Positions 1-11,783 of a stretch of 64,000 nt of DNA are shown here, one piece after another. Where the stretch lies: assembly GCA_022661535.1 (NCBI GenBank), contig JAKULF010000003.1, forward strand, positions 682,001 to 746,000, read 5' to 3'. The first letter of the stretch is position 1. Each line of letters opens with the position of its first letter. The translations under genes and the position numbers were made by a program. Under the pieces are notes generated by a model that made no database searches, was not told the origin of the DNA, and saw nothing but the letters and a program-made list of their open reading frames with translations. The stretch comes from Eutypa lata. Lineage: Eukaryota > Ascomycota > Sordariomycetes > Xylariales > Diatrypaceae.

Positions 1-1000
1 CTATATTTTAACAATTTATATTTAATTAATTAAAATACTTCTAAAAAAAAGAAATATTGTATAAAATACTTTATTATATAATTAAACAAAATTTAATTTA
101 AAATTATATTATTTTATTATTTAAATTTTATAAAATAATGCTTAAAGTTTAAAAAACTTATATTAATAATTTATTATATAAATTATTAATAAATTTATTA
201 AAAAATTTATATTTTATAAAAACTTATATAATTTTTTAAATATATATCGTATTTAAATGCATTTTAATATTTTATAAATATAACTTTTTAAATTTATTAT
301 ATATAAAAAAAATTACGTAATATATTTTTTTCGATTTTATATTTAATATAATACGTTTTAATTTATTTTATAATTCGTTTTGGCGTTTTTCATATAAAAT
401 ATTATCGTATTTTTATACTTTTTTATTATATATTTAATTAAATAAAATATTTATTTAAAATTTTAATTATATAATATGTTTATTATATATAATATTATAT
501 AAAAACATTAAAAATTAAATTAAATTTTATAAAATACGTATAATATTAAATATTTAAATAATATATTTTAAATATAAAAATCTTTTATATAAATAAAATT
601 ATTAAAATAAAATTATTTAAAATATAATATAAACTTTATATTACTTTATATAATATAATAATATATTATAAAAGTTTTTTTTTAATTATTACGTTATATT
701 TAATTAATAATATATTAAAATAAATAAAGCCTTTTTATATTAAATATATATTTCTTTATATTTATTATATAATAAAAAATATATATTAATAATATATATT
801 TTTAAGTTTTTAAGCTTTTTTTTTATATAATTTAAATAAAATAAAACGTTAATTTTTATAAACTTAATTAATATAAAAAATAAACATTTATATTTATAAA
901 TAATAAAATATCCACTTTATATTTTATTATATAAAAAATTTAAATCCGAAAACCGCTTATTTTTCCGATTTTTTGTTAACGTTTTATTAAGATTTAAATT
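1..1000. repeat. AT-rich, RIP-degraded block (left edge)
   Basis: Almost nothing but A and T, with the few remaining G/C mostly in short contexts such as ACGT, TCGT and AAGCTT. No open frame of useful length is present. The composition changes within about 60 bases near position 960-1010 to normal fungal DNA. This is the expected look of a transposon destroyed by repeat-induced point mutation. The family cannot be read from the interior; only the right end, annotated separately, gives a hint. Confidence 0.8.
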
Positions 1001-1053
1001 ATGTGGGGTTAAGTGGGCGTTGAGGGGGGTGTGCGTTGAGGGGGTGTTTGACT
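1001..1053. repeat. Putative right terminal repeat of a pogo/Fot1-like DNA transposon
   Basis: A G-rich stretch that escaped the mutation affecting the block to its left. It holds two near-identical direct subrepeats (GCGTTGAGGGGG at about 1018 and 1033) and ends GTGTTTGACT followed by TA. Read from the outside on the minus strand it starts AGTCAAACACCCCC, which resembles ends of Tc1-mariner/pogo (Fot1, Flipper) elements, and TA would be the target duplication (1054-1055). The left end lies outside the window, so the family call is an inference. Confidence 0.4.
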
Positions 1054-1112
1054 TACACCATGAAAAATCCAAGAAGGGTTCCCTGCTTAGGAAAGACTCA
1101 CACCTCTTATAG

Positions 1113-1945
1113 GTATGGCACCTCGATATGGCATCGCATGCGTCTGTTCAGAGCTTTGCCAAGAAAGCATCTGCAGAACTGGACAGGATCGATGGTCTCG
1201 TTGCCAATGCTGGCGTCATGTTAGACGCATGGTCGATTGCCGAGGGCATGGAGACTAGTGTCACCGTCAACGTTATCAACACCTTGTTCCTGGGAGTTCT
1301 GATGATGCCCAAGCTGAGCGAGAGTGGACGCAAGTTTGGGATAAAGCCCACTCTTGTCTTCATCGTCAGCGTTCTAGGATATACCGTCAAAGCTGAGATG
1401 GACAAAAGCCGCGATGGGATTATTTTCGATGGACTGAACGATCAGAAACGGGCCAACATGGATCAACGGTGAGTGAACAACGTACCCTTTCAAAGACTGT
1501 GTGGTCTGTGATGTACGTGATGGAATACTAACATATGTCCAAAATCAGGTACGCTCTCACAAAACTCGTAGAAGAGTGTGCCGTGCGCCAGTTTGCAGCC
1601 TTGTGCCCGGTAGAGCGTACGGGTGTGATCGTGAATATGGTGGCCCCTGGTCTCTGCTCCACTGGCCTAGGCCGGGACGCCAGAACTTTCACCAAGATGA
1701 TGCACGAGGCAGTTCGAGGCATGATGGCGCGGACTGCAGAGGAGGGAAGTCGCACGATCTTGCATGGATTGGTGGCCGGCGAGGAGAGCCACGGTAAACT
1801 GCTATCAGGTTGTAAGATTAAGGAGTACTGGGTGCCTGATTGGGTCAGTAATGAAGACGGCCAAAGATTGCAGGATAGGATATGGAAGGAGCTCGCTGCT
1901 AGGTTGGAAGAGGTACAACCTGGGTGTATCTCTCAGCTCTCATAG
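1113..1945 (+). pseudogene. Short-chain dehydrogenase/reductase, N-terminus missing
   Basis: Exons 1113-1468 and 1549-1945 join in phase across an intron with a GTGAGT donor, a TACTAAC branch site and a CAG acceptor. The protein shows the SDR core: the NAG motif (LVANAGV), a VSVLGY strand end, and the catalytic YALTK (YxxxK), whose Tyr codon directly follows the junction. The first exon begins at a TTATAG acceptor with VWHLDMAS, the usual continuation of an SDR after the first Rossmann unit. The Gly-rich TGxxxGxG nucleotide-binding segment is absent upstream, where the G-rich transposon end sits about 60 bases away. The gene is therefore either split by the insertion or truncated; function is unlikely unless an exon lies beyond the left edge. 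Confidence 0.8.
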
Positions 1946-2262
1946 ACTTTGATTGATCCAGAACAAGGCTCTGTATTGTGTTGTTTGAAATTTCATTCTC
2001 AAACAGTTGCGTAGTTTTATCACGGCTATCTCCGATGTATATCACTCTATCCTGCATTTGATCACCTTATAATACTCATTATGTAGAGACTCTGACTTGA
2101 AAAGGAGTTGGCTGTATGTGATAAAAGGCCCAACTCACCTACATGTCCTGGTAAATAGATAGAGAGTAAATTTCCCAAATACGATTTGCACAATAGAAAT
2201 CAGGAACAAATACTATTTACAAGATAGACAAACGTAGCATACCAACCTTATTTTCCTCAAGT

Positions 2263-4920
2263 TCACTCTTCAGTTTCCTTCCCAGAGGCGAGATTAGAGG
2301 GCTTCACCTTTCGCCGTTGTAGGGTTGGATCGATATTGTCTTCTACTGACGCATCGGAGGAGCTATCCAGTTTCCGTTTACTGTCTCCACTGACAGGAGC
2401 CAACGGAGTCGCATCTGCAGACGACGCATCGGATTCGAGGAACGACTCTGATCCCTCCCCGGCATCTGGATACTCCGAGCCATTCAGGTGGCGCTCCGGT
2501 ATGCGCTCCACCTCCGTCAGGGTCATGTGGGTTTCGGGGACCGAGTCCTCCTGATTCATGTCCAAGCAGTCATTAAGAACTGGGACATTCTCAGGGACGG
2601 GCTTATCCAGACGACGAAACGCCCAGCGCTTCACGGGCTCGTGGGTGGTGGTTACCACGACGAAGCGCCTACCGGTCCATTCCGTGATGGCATGTCGCAG
2701 TTCCCTCCCCCGCAGCAGCTGCAGACATCCCGACTTGCTTTCGATCTGGAGGCCCAATTCTCGGACGAGTAGATCGCCCCCTTGGAAGTTTCCGAATGGC
2801 ACGAGGCCGGCGAGGCCGTAGTGCCAGTCGCTGGCATCCCGGTGCTCATTGGTCAGTACATTGATCAAGAGAGCGCGTAGAATGAATGGGTCATCCTGGG
2901 TACGTGTCTCGGTCTTGTCCAGGTACCGCAGTTTAGCGACCTCTCTGGCCACACTTCTGTAATCATCCAGCAGTTCGGGATCGACAAGTCCAAAGATATG
3001 GCGCAGCATCTCCGTACAAGCACCAAAGGTTCCGTATCGCAAGTTCATGAATTGCTTGAGCTTGTGTGCTTCTTCTATCATGTTCGGTGCTGCTCGCCGT
3101 ATATCCCTTGTCTGGTTGGGGTCTTTGGCTCCGTTCGGGTCATTTAGTGAACACCGAACACCACTGCAGTATCAAGAGTTAGCCCCTTTGGTTTATATAT
3201 GGTGTAGTGATCACTTAGGAGTTTATAGTCATATTTTAAATGCGAAGACTTTGGCAATAGGCCAAAGCGCCTCCGGGAAGCGACAGGTAAGTATATAGAT
3301 AGTACTGTAAACTACTTACAAGTGGTAAACGCCAGACTTGGCTACTCTCGGGTTATTCTTAGGATTTCGAAAATCGAATTCCGGATGGTCAACGAGCCAT
3401 TCCATATAATGAAGGCCGTGTCGGGTCACTGTAAGACCTGGAGTTAGCTATTTCCCTTTCTCGATAAGCTAGCGATGATTCGAGAGCTCCAAGTGGTTTC
3501 TTTAGGAGCAAGAACTCTCGTTGAAAAAACAGAAACAAAAACACAAAAAGCCAAGCCCGACTCCGGACGTTGCTTACTGTCTGGAAGTGGCACTGCATGT
3601 AGTGTGCTGTAAGCCTCAATTGCCTTGATTGCTTTTTGCTCCACCTCCTTCGTGAGGAGCTCTGTGAAAGCGTTCGATAATTGGAAAAGAATCACTTTAT
3701 TTTCTGCATCAAGAACCATTACTGCGTAGCATTAGTACATTGATAAGTGCGATAATGAGGAGGGGAGAAATCCGGTTAGGGCAGCAGTAAGAGAATGATC
3801 TGGATTATGCCACACGAGGGTCTGACTTACTGATATCTGTGTCCTTAACCCGGTAGAAGAGACCATTCGCAACCCCGTACTTATCGCGTTTTGACTGAAA
3901 GTAGGAATTGGTTGAATTTTGCAGAATGCTTTTTTTGACATAACCCAACATTTCGGCGAAGGCCGGGTCATTTTCTACGCCCTTCTCCATCTGTTGCTGC
4001 ACCTCCTTTTCCAAGCTGGGGTTGATATGTAGCTGCTGTTGTGCTAGGTCTCGAGCCTTGACCCAGTAATCATGACTCCGCCCGCCAATCTGGCCAGCTC
4101 GTGCAAGAATGATGTGAGAAGCAACCGATTGAACCACTGAGACTGATGGTTGTTTCCCGATCGCCTCGGTGATGGTCCCCTCGATCTCTTTAGAAGTTTT
4201 ACAGTTACTATATGGTGGATTTGAGACTTTGCAATCCGAAAACTTGACTTTGCACACCGTCCGACCATGTAACTTAAAGGTTTCGATAGTCCGGTTATTA
4301 CTAGTCTCAGTTTTGACTTTCCCATCCTCGGCGATCTTCACGGAATCCTGAGTTTTTATATCCAGGATATCTTGTGATAACTGGACAATGGAGAACTTTT
4401 CCCTGTTAATGTATGTGGAGTCCTCCATATCTTCCACAACTAAGGATTCATCGTTTGGGAATCCTATGTTGGCCCAGGAAAGTTGTTCTGCACCACGAGG
4501 TAAGTTCTGCTTTGGCCAAGCTCCCGTTCCATCGTACATAGACCTTAAAGGGAGTGTAAGCTCAGGCGACATCTGCAAGTGCCCCTTAGGTAGACTATGG
4601 ATGTTCTTATCATCCGTGTCTTCACTTTTCACAGTGTCCTTGGAGACTGCCACGTTTCGCTTGATAGGTGGCGAAGAGGGCGAACCCTCGCTGATCCCTG
4701 AGGAACTCTGATTGGAAACTTCTTTGTCCTCATTGGATTTTAGGGACTTTCGGTGCTTCGCTATCTTGTTGCGTTTTTTAATAATCCCATTGCATGCGAG
4801 TTGCGCTATCTGAAGGGCTGCTTGATCATTCTCCACCGATCGACCCTGTAGAGGCCCTTCATTTGGGTACCGTGGAGGTCGTGGACCCTGTTCTGTTGAT
4901 GCCATTTTGTGCTCATGCAA
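2263..4920 (-). CDS. 2-oxoglutarate/Fe(II) dioxygenase, TET/JBP-like, four exons
   Basis: Exons 4920-3831, 3721-3578, 3428-3320 and 3163-2263 join in phase at GTAAGT/GTAAGC donors and CAG acceptors, giving 747 residues (an alternative start at 4905 is possible). Residues 1-440 hold basic and Ser/Thr-rich sequence and a conserved linker (LHYMEWLVDHP). The C-terminal half carries a double-stranded beta-helix signature: His555-Arg-Asp557 (NEHRDASDW), a glycine turn (FGNFQGGDLLV), distal His605 (RELRHAITEW) and Arg613. These are the expected iron- and 2-oxoglutarate-binding residues of the TET/JBP and fungal 2OG-FeII_Oxy_6 families. The tail (KRK, QRRK) looks like a nuclear signal. TET/JBP enzymes oxidise 5-methylpyrimidines in DNA; whether this branch does so is unknown. 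No stops or frameshifts are seen, so it looks intact. Confidence 0.75.
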
Positions 4921-6350
4921 GCTGGTTGTGACGTTGGGTGGTTGAATGGATGCGGGTTCTGAAGTTCAAATGGCTGATAACGACGGATTGAAAAAAAGTG
5001 CAACTTGTTTTTTTTTATTAAAAGCTATTTGAGCATTAACTGCTTAATAGCGGGACGGGATTGCAGTTGGAGCCTTGGGTTTGTAACTGGCCTTGTTTGC
5101 TTGCTGCTGGAATAATCAAATCAGGTAAGTACTTACGCTTTCCCTTTGTTGCTCCGTTTGTAGCTCGCTGGTAACTGTCCTTTATCAAGCATCTTTCCCC
5201 ATCCGGCATTATATGTAAAAATTTTAACACAATGTTTCAAATGTGATATTGTGATAATATGCATCGCAGTGATTAGGTAAACAGTCTCTAGTATATGATT
5301 GCTATATTGGTTGCTACAAGAAATATGTACAGCCGACAAATACTTAATACAATAGATAACAGCCTAGTTCAGAGTTTGTATCTGTTTTAAGTGAGTATAT
5401 TTATCCTGCATAGACTTATAACTATTACGGTAATGCTGCAATATCAAAGGTTTTGTGAACACATTTTAACATTATTTCTTCAGCACGACTGACGCCATCA
5501 CAGCGCCCACTAATGAACCGAAGTATGATGAAGAAATTGACTATTTAATAATCTTGACGAAGATGGATCACACTAGCTCAAAGAAGCTCTCTGCTAGGGT
5601 TAGGATCACACTTGGTATTTACTCTAAGCCTTCCAAGAAACGGATAGAAAAACGAATAAGGGGCAAAAGGGCATAAGGATATTATGTGAAACATCATTCT
5701 CCCCAGTACTCAAAATGGCAAAATGATCTTTCTGGGCACATGCTGAAGCCTTGGGAATAGTCACTCTTTGTTTATAAATGCCAAGGTAAGAAAGATAATA
5801 CTGTCATCCTAAGCTAGGCACTAGCTTCATGCCTGATGAGCAGTGGCATCTAAGCCTTATTCTTACTCACTAGAGATATGAGCTTGTGCTATTGGGCCAT
5901 TCGATATGCAAAGTAGGGAGAATGCCCCGATGCTGTGTAGTATATGTAAGAGTGGTCACGATACTTATACAAGACCGGGCGGAGAAACAGAACTAAAGGG
6001 ACAAGCAGGGTAGGACTTCGCGATCTGCATGTACCATTTTATAATCGGGAGTTCTGGATTGGTTGCTGCCATATATGGTGGGTGGCAGATGAGTAAGACC
6101 ATATACGGCGATCGCATCGCCCCACACGATCGTTTTCGTACTACCAATACGACGTTGAGAAGTGACCGACCAATGAACGCGTATTCTTAGGAAATAAGGG
6201 GGATATATCGTGACCCACGATGGGTATAAACCGATTCAAGGCCTGGATATATATTGAACGTAAGCCCTATGGGTTGCGCCAGTCTCTGGCTTGTCTTGGG
6301 TATAACGTAGAAGCCATCTAGCTGTAGAAGAAGAGAAAACCAACTAGAAA
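4921..6350. other. Intergenic; one coding-like fragment
   Basis: Divergent spacer between the dioxygenase and the P450. At 5482-5674 on the plus strand, after a TTCTTCAG acceptor-like site, 63 sense codons without ATG end in TAA (central part DEEIDYLIILTKMDHTSS, basic C-terminus). It may be the last exon of a lost gene; I do not recognise it. On the minus strand 5140-5210 there is a short coding-like frame beginning MPDGERCLIKDSYQRATNG that could be a further 5' exon of the dioxygenase. Nothing else is convincing. Confidence 0.3.
6247..6255 (+). promoter_or_regulatory. TATA-like box of the P450 gene
   Basis: ATATATATT about 100 bases before the P450 start codon, in otherwise mixed-composition DNA. 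Position and sequence fit a core promoter; there is no independent evidence. Confidence 0.35.
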
Positions 6351-8232
6351 ATGTCTACAAATTCATTCATCCTGCAATTAGCAGCCGCTATATTCATATT
6401 ATCCGGAGCGATACTACTCCTCAAGTCTCGGCACAATGGCAGGCTCAAGGCACCGCTCCCCCCAGGGCCCAAGCGACTGCCCCTCATAGGGAACTTACGA
6501 GACATGCCACCGAAAGGGGCGCGCGAGTGGGAGCATTGGGCGAAGCACCGGGAGCTATACGGACCTATTAGCTCCGTGACACTATTCGGGACGAACATCA
6601 TCATCGTGAACGACGGGAAGGCAGCCATCGACCTGCTCGAGAAGCGCGGCGGAATCCACGCGTCGCGCCCCCACATGGTCTTCCTGATGGAGCTGTGCGG
6701 GTGGTTCTACACGGCCTCGAGCTTGCCGTACGGTCCGCGCCTGCGGTCGTACCGGCAGCGGTTCCACCGCTTTATCGGCACGCAGAGTGCGCTAGCGCGC
6801 TATTCACACGTCCAGGAGGTCGAAGCACACCGGTTCTTGCTGCGCGTGTTGGAGAAGCCTGAGACCTTGCTCGAGCATGTCCGCACGGAGGCCGGCGCTA
6901 TTATCTTGAAGATGGCCTACGGGTACACCATCCAGCCGCATGGAACCGACCCGCTCGTCGCTATCGCGGATCTCGCGCTGGCCCAGTTCTCGGTTGCGTC
7001 AATGCCGGGCGCTTGGCTCGTCGACACGATGCCGCTCCTGAAGTACGTCCCGGACTGGGTGCCGGGTGCTGGGTTCAAGAAGACGTCCAAATTCATGAAG
7101 CAGACTTTGACGGAGGCGGCGCAGAAGCCCATGGACTTCGTCAAGCACCAGATGACGGCTGGAACGCACGAGCCGTCGTATGTGTCTGATGACCTCGAGA
7201 AGGCCGGCGGCGCCAACAAGGTGACGGAGTACGATGAGCATGTGACGAAGTGGAGTGCGGCATCGCTGTATACCGGGGGTGCTGATACGGTTCGTTGTTG
7301 CTGTTCATCAGCATCCGCTTCCTAGGAATTCTAAACTAATTCACGTGTCATAGTCCGTCAGCACCATGCAAACGTTCTTTCTTGCGATGCTGGTGTATCC
7401 GGAAGTCCAACGCAAGGCACAGGAAGAAATCGACCGTGTCGTCGGCAATGGGCGACTCCCGACGCTTGAGGATCGCAAAAGCCTACCATACGTTGATGCT
7501 GTTGTCAACGAGGCTTTCCGGTGGCGTAAGTCAATGCTAATGCTGCAGGCTGCTTTTCCCGCTCCTAGGCTGTTTCGAACATAACTTGATGTGTCAAGAG
7601 GGTAGAATCTAGGACAATGCTTTGAATCGCCGGAGTAGACCGAAATCACAGAAGAACAATGGCTAATTTCAAGTGTCACAGATCCGGTGGTTCCGTTCGG
7701 TTTGCCGCATGTGCCTCTTCAAGACGACATATACGAAGGTTACCTTATTCCAAAGGATGCCATCATAATGTCGAACATCTGGTAAGTTAGATCTCATATC
7801 TGTCGGCTATTATCATCGCAAGTAGTAGAAACTTATACGACCAGGCTCTATACGCACGACCCTGCGGTATACGAAGACCCAATGGTCTTTAAACCCGAGC
7901 GTTACCTAGTTGACTCCCCCCCACCTGACCCACGAGACTATATTTTTGGGTTCGGGAGAAGAACATGTCCCGGAAAGCTCCTTGCCGATTCGTCGGTATG
8001 GCTTACTTTAGCTAAGTCTCTTGCCTCATTACACGTTCGAAAGCCGGTGGTCGACGGGAAGGAGGTGGAGCCGACTGTGCTCTTTGAATCGGGGGTCATT
8101 AGCCATCCGTACCCATTCGAGGCGGACATAAAGCCTCGCAGTCCCAAACACGAGGCATTGATACGCGCGGTGGAAATCGAACACCCATGGGAAAAGGGAA
8201 GTGCCGACTCAGCGGGGGGGATTTGGACTTAG
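6351..8232 (+). CDS. Cytochrome P450 monooxygenase (secondary-metabolism type)
   Basis: Exons 6351-7289, 7354-7525, 7682-7781 and 7845-8232 join in phase to 532 residues, normal for a microsomal P450. It has an N-terminal membrane anchor (about residues 8-26) followed by the proline-rich hinge LPPGPKRLPLIGN. The I-helix oxygen-binding motif YTGGADT lies at the end of exon 1, the ExxR motif (NEAFRW) ends exon 2, and exon 4 has FKPERYL and the heme-cysteine loop FGFGRRTCPG. The overall style resembles the O-methylsterigmatocystin-oxidoreductase-like class common in fungi. It should sit on the ER membrane and hydroxylate a small hydrophobic substrate with a cytochrome P450 reductase; the substrate cannot be read. 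The nearest neighbour is a Zn2Cys6 regulator transcribed towards it. Confidence 0.9.
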
Positions 8233-9301
8233 AATGATGGAAACGAAAGAGAACGGCATTTAACTTGCGATGTGTATCACGACAGGGGCTGATAGGGGTA
8301 GCTAGAAAACACGCTATGCGCCGGAATTTAGCTAACTGGCTTAGTAACAACCCTTCAAGGTCTATCTATCATATCAGGATGGGGCTTGATCATTATAGCA
8401 GAATGACAACTAGCTATTGTGCGTTTGTAATCATGGATCATGGCTGTTAAGTTCGGCATCAGGTCTGGAATGAAGGGATGTATTGTCTGCTATGATCGTG
8501 TTGGACATTGTTGTCGGTTTTTCGGGAGTTCCAAACGGGGAAGACGATAGACAGGTTACGCTCGCTGGCGTCACCCATCGTTGGTGCCCTCGAGAATGAG
8601 AGCTTCGGTGATATCGTAATCGTGGGACTTCTCTCTGACAGCATTGCGGGGCGTATAATCAATTAAGGTTACTGTGGCCAGGCACGTTTCGCGAGGGGAT
8701 ATCGTTAGGTATGGCCGTATTAGACAATACGGATATGAATCGGACATCCCACTTCAAGAAGAGGTGCGGTGGAAAGAAAGCCTCGTCGATATGCTCTAAG
8801 AGGGAGGGAGAGTGTTCTCACGCGACACTACAAAATGTGGTAGCAGTAAGATGTTTGTAGGGAAGTAGTGATTCTTCCGTAATTCCGTAGGTTAGTTACT
8901 AAGTAGCACCGGCAAGGATCTCGAATGCACGTGCATTTATGAGCACCGAGCACGGACGTCTCACGTCAGGAATATTCCGAGAGTGATGGTTGTCATCCGA
9001 ACGTCATCACGGCAATCTACCCCTCCTACCCTGTGTTGTTTTGAATCTCAGTAAGCAACTTTCAGCCTCATGTAAGCAAGGCGACCCCTTTCCTTATTAA
9101 TAACAAGTTACCTAACTTATCAACACACAACAGGTCTTGTGTGTAAGTCCAATATTTTTTAGAGATATCACAATATCCCAACAATCGTAAAACCACCGCG
9201 CGCTTCCGCCTGCTATATAATGTAAATACAAAACTTTATTCTGAAAGATACGCTCGCTCTTAACCCATGATACCTAAACGCCTAACCATGATATCCCCTC
9301 G
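8233..9301. other. Intergenic, with a possible decayed exon (minus strand)
   Basis: Between the convergent P450 and transcription factor. On the minus strand about 8860-8570, two adjoining frames look coding: one includes EHIDEAFFPPHLFLKWDVRF, the other ends LIDYTPRNAVREKSHDYD and runs on to TGA at about 8563. They overlap near 8680-8720 and cannot be joined by an obvious intron, which suggests a degraded gene. I do not recognise the product. Confidence 0.25.
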
Positions 9302-11783
9302 CTATTGGTGATGATACATGTTACCCATGCCCGCTAGATTCTGATTCATGTCATGCGTGACTCCAGGCCAAATTTGATACTGACCAACATCGCCTGGGTG
9401 GTGCTGGGGTGCGTATCCGCTAACAAGGGGATTCGCTGCCGACGGATCCATACTAAGTTCAAAAGACGGCGCAGCATTCCCCGCCATCGCGTTCCCCGTC
9501 ATAGCGTTAACCATGAAGGAGAAGTCGGCACCGATCGCAGGGCCGACCTGGGCTTGAAGGCTCTCGAATCCAGCTTGCGCATTGGAGTCCAGGTTGACAG
9601 GGTTATGGGGCCCATGTTTCCCCTGGGCGATCACGGAGAGGACGGCCGTCTTGATACGCTCAAAGACGTCGCGGTACTTACGCGCGGAGGGATAGCGCTC
9701 GGTCATGATGTATAGGAGGAGTTGACAGTCTGTCAGAGGCGCTTCGGCATTGAGGTAATTCATAGGGGCTAGCCAAGCACAGTATATCATATTTAAACCT
9801 GGTATCATTAGCACCGGGTAGAACGAACGATGGGAACGTACGTGGTGGTCATGGGTGTTTGGGCATGTACCTGCTAAGAAAACGGACTGAATCGACAAGG
9901 CGGAGAATCCGACCGGGAAGACCTGATGGAGCCGGCGGTAGTCGGTTAGGACGCCAGCACACGCATCGGCGCAATTTTTCAAGTATCGCATGTTGATGGG
10001 CTGCTCAGCTAGCTTGGGGTAAAGCAGGTACCGAACGCATCGGTGGTAATGTATGGTATATAGCTCAACGCCTTCGTAAGCCTCGTCTTGTCTATGCACA
10101 TAATTCCTCGCCTCGTATGGTATGGTATCCTTCCATATATGGAGACGATCAAGAAATGCATCGATAATACTATCCGGGATCTTACCCGGCTGGTCCACTC
10201 TGTAGACGATATGTTGGATCTCGGACTCAATCTTCTTGAGACGTGTTCGGTGTATGAATGAGGTTAGTGAGCTAGGTGGATTTACTGGGATATCTGAGAC
10301 ATGAGCCGAAGCTTGTCGGACGACTTCGTCATCAATAGTCTCTTCGGGGATATCGAAAGGGAGTTCCGTGTCAATATCGTGGTCAGACATGCTAGGTGGC
10401 CGTCCAATAGCGAAGGAGATGTCTCGATCCATGAAGTAAGCTGTCCAAAACCGACGCTTGTTCATTTCTCCCATCATAGTGAGGTTAGGTCTTCTCGGAC
10501 GCCGATGCAAGCCCAGCTCGACACACAGTCTCATAGCGGCGCCAACGTAGGTCCAAGCCCCCGGGTCTCTCGGTGCCCTTGTGCAATATAAGGCCATAAG
10601 TAACAAATAATCGATAGTCCGAGAGTCCCGGAAGCCTAGGATTAGATCCATTTCTTCGAATGCTAAGTCATAGTGATAATCGCTGAAGAAATGGCCCATC
10701 TCGCCGGCCGACTCTAGCCAGCGGCCGCTAATAGCATAAACGATATGTAGAATCGTTCTATCATATTCCTCTGTGAGGTTTTCCCGATTATTGTGTAGCT
10801 CCACGACTCGTGCTGAGTGCATGATGGGGTATCTTGTATAAATATGTCGGAACCAACCTTGAAGAAGCCTCGTGGCAACACTGGGGCTTAGGATTGGAAC
10901 ACCGATCATTTCGCCCGAACTTGTCGAGTACACCGACTTCGGAGCAGGGTCACTCTGGTCCTGAAGGTGCTCATCTTTGACAGTAGGAGCAGACGCTCTC
11001 TCACTATTGACGACTGAGTTGAGGACTCGGCCTATAGTGATATTCGAGGATGCTCCAACATAATGACCGGACGCAGATAACGAGAGGTCTCTCACTGCGA
11101 TTAGAATGTCGTTTGCGTTATCGTCGGGGTCGGGCTGCTGTATCTGCAGCGACGGCTGCGCTAGTGGAACCGGGATGGTATTCTGCTGCGACGTTGATGC
11201 CGACGTCCCGCCTTGGCTCATGAGACGGAGATGGTCATTACTAATTCCGGGGTGATGCCCGGTCGAGGTAATAAAAGCCTCTAGTTCGGCAACCCGCTGC
11301 TCGAGAGCTTTGATGTAGAGTTTCTTTTCCCCAGCTGCTGGCACCAGGGGTACGATATACACTAATTACTTCTTAGCACAACGCGGGCAGCATCATCGCA
11401 GCCGATATTCCAGACGTACCACATTTCAATGACAGACGAGCACATGAAGCGCATGCAGGCCGTTGACCATCACACTAGAAATGAACAGGGTGACGTGTCA
11501 GCCATCGGGACTCATGAGGCGGAAACCTGTGACTAGGTGGGTTTAGGGACCACAGTGGGAATCATACTTTCTGCTTCCTTGTCTTACAGCGCTGGCAAGC
11601 CAGGGCGACGCGGTCCCGTTTTCCCGACTTGCGCTGCTGTGTTACCGGGTGTTCCGAAGGCGGCGGGCCGGACGGCGAGATGCCGTGACTGCCTGCGCTC
11701 TCCGGTGACAAACCGGTGCCCTCCAAGCTAGACATGCTAGACGAGATACGATGACGGCATGCAGCGAGCAAGCGAGACGCCAC
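9302..11783 (-). CDS. Zn2Cys6 fungal transcription factor
   Basis: Exons 11783-11568, 11474-11420 and 11361-9302, plus a 72-nt intron inside the last (9870-9799), give about 752 residues. The zinc cluster is split by the first intron: Cys63-x2-Cys66-x6-Cys73-x6-Cys80-x2-Cys83-x6-Cys90, preceded by basic GKRDRVAL. A short coiled coil (KALEQRVAELEAF) follows, as usual for a dimerisation element. The middle carries the fungal-specific regulatory domain (LLQGWFRHIYTRYPIMH ... ALYCTRAPRDPGAWTYVGAA). The 72-nt intron (GTACAT donor, CCAG acceptor) is in frame, so retention would add 24 residues; splicing gives the family-like VFLAGLNMIYCAW. It is a nuclear DNA-binding regulator, target unknown. Placement between a P450 and an FAD monooxygenase makes local pathway control plausible but unproven. 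Confidence 0.9.

Noticed and set aside
2336..2821. Plus-strand frames over the dioxygenase
   Set aside because: Antisense to its last exon, which carries the catalytic signature.
3722..3830. Reading the dioxygenase pieces as three separate small genes
   Set aside because: Donor and acceptor sites join all four pieces in phase and recreate continuous conserved sequence, so one gene is the better model.
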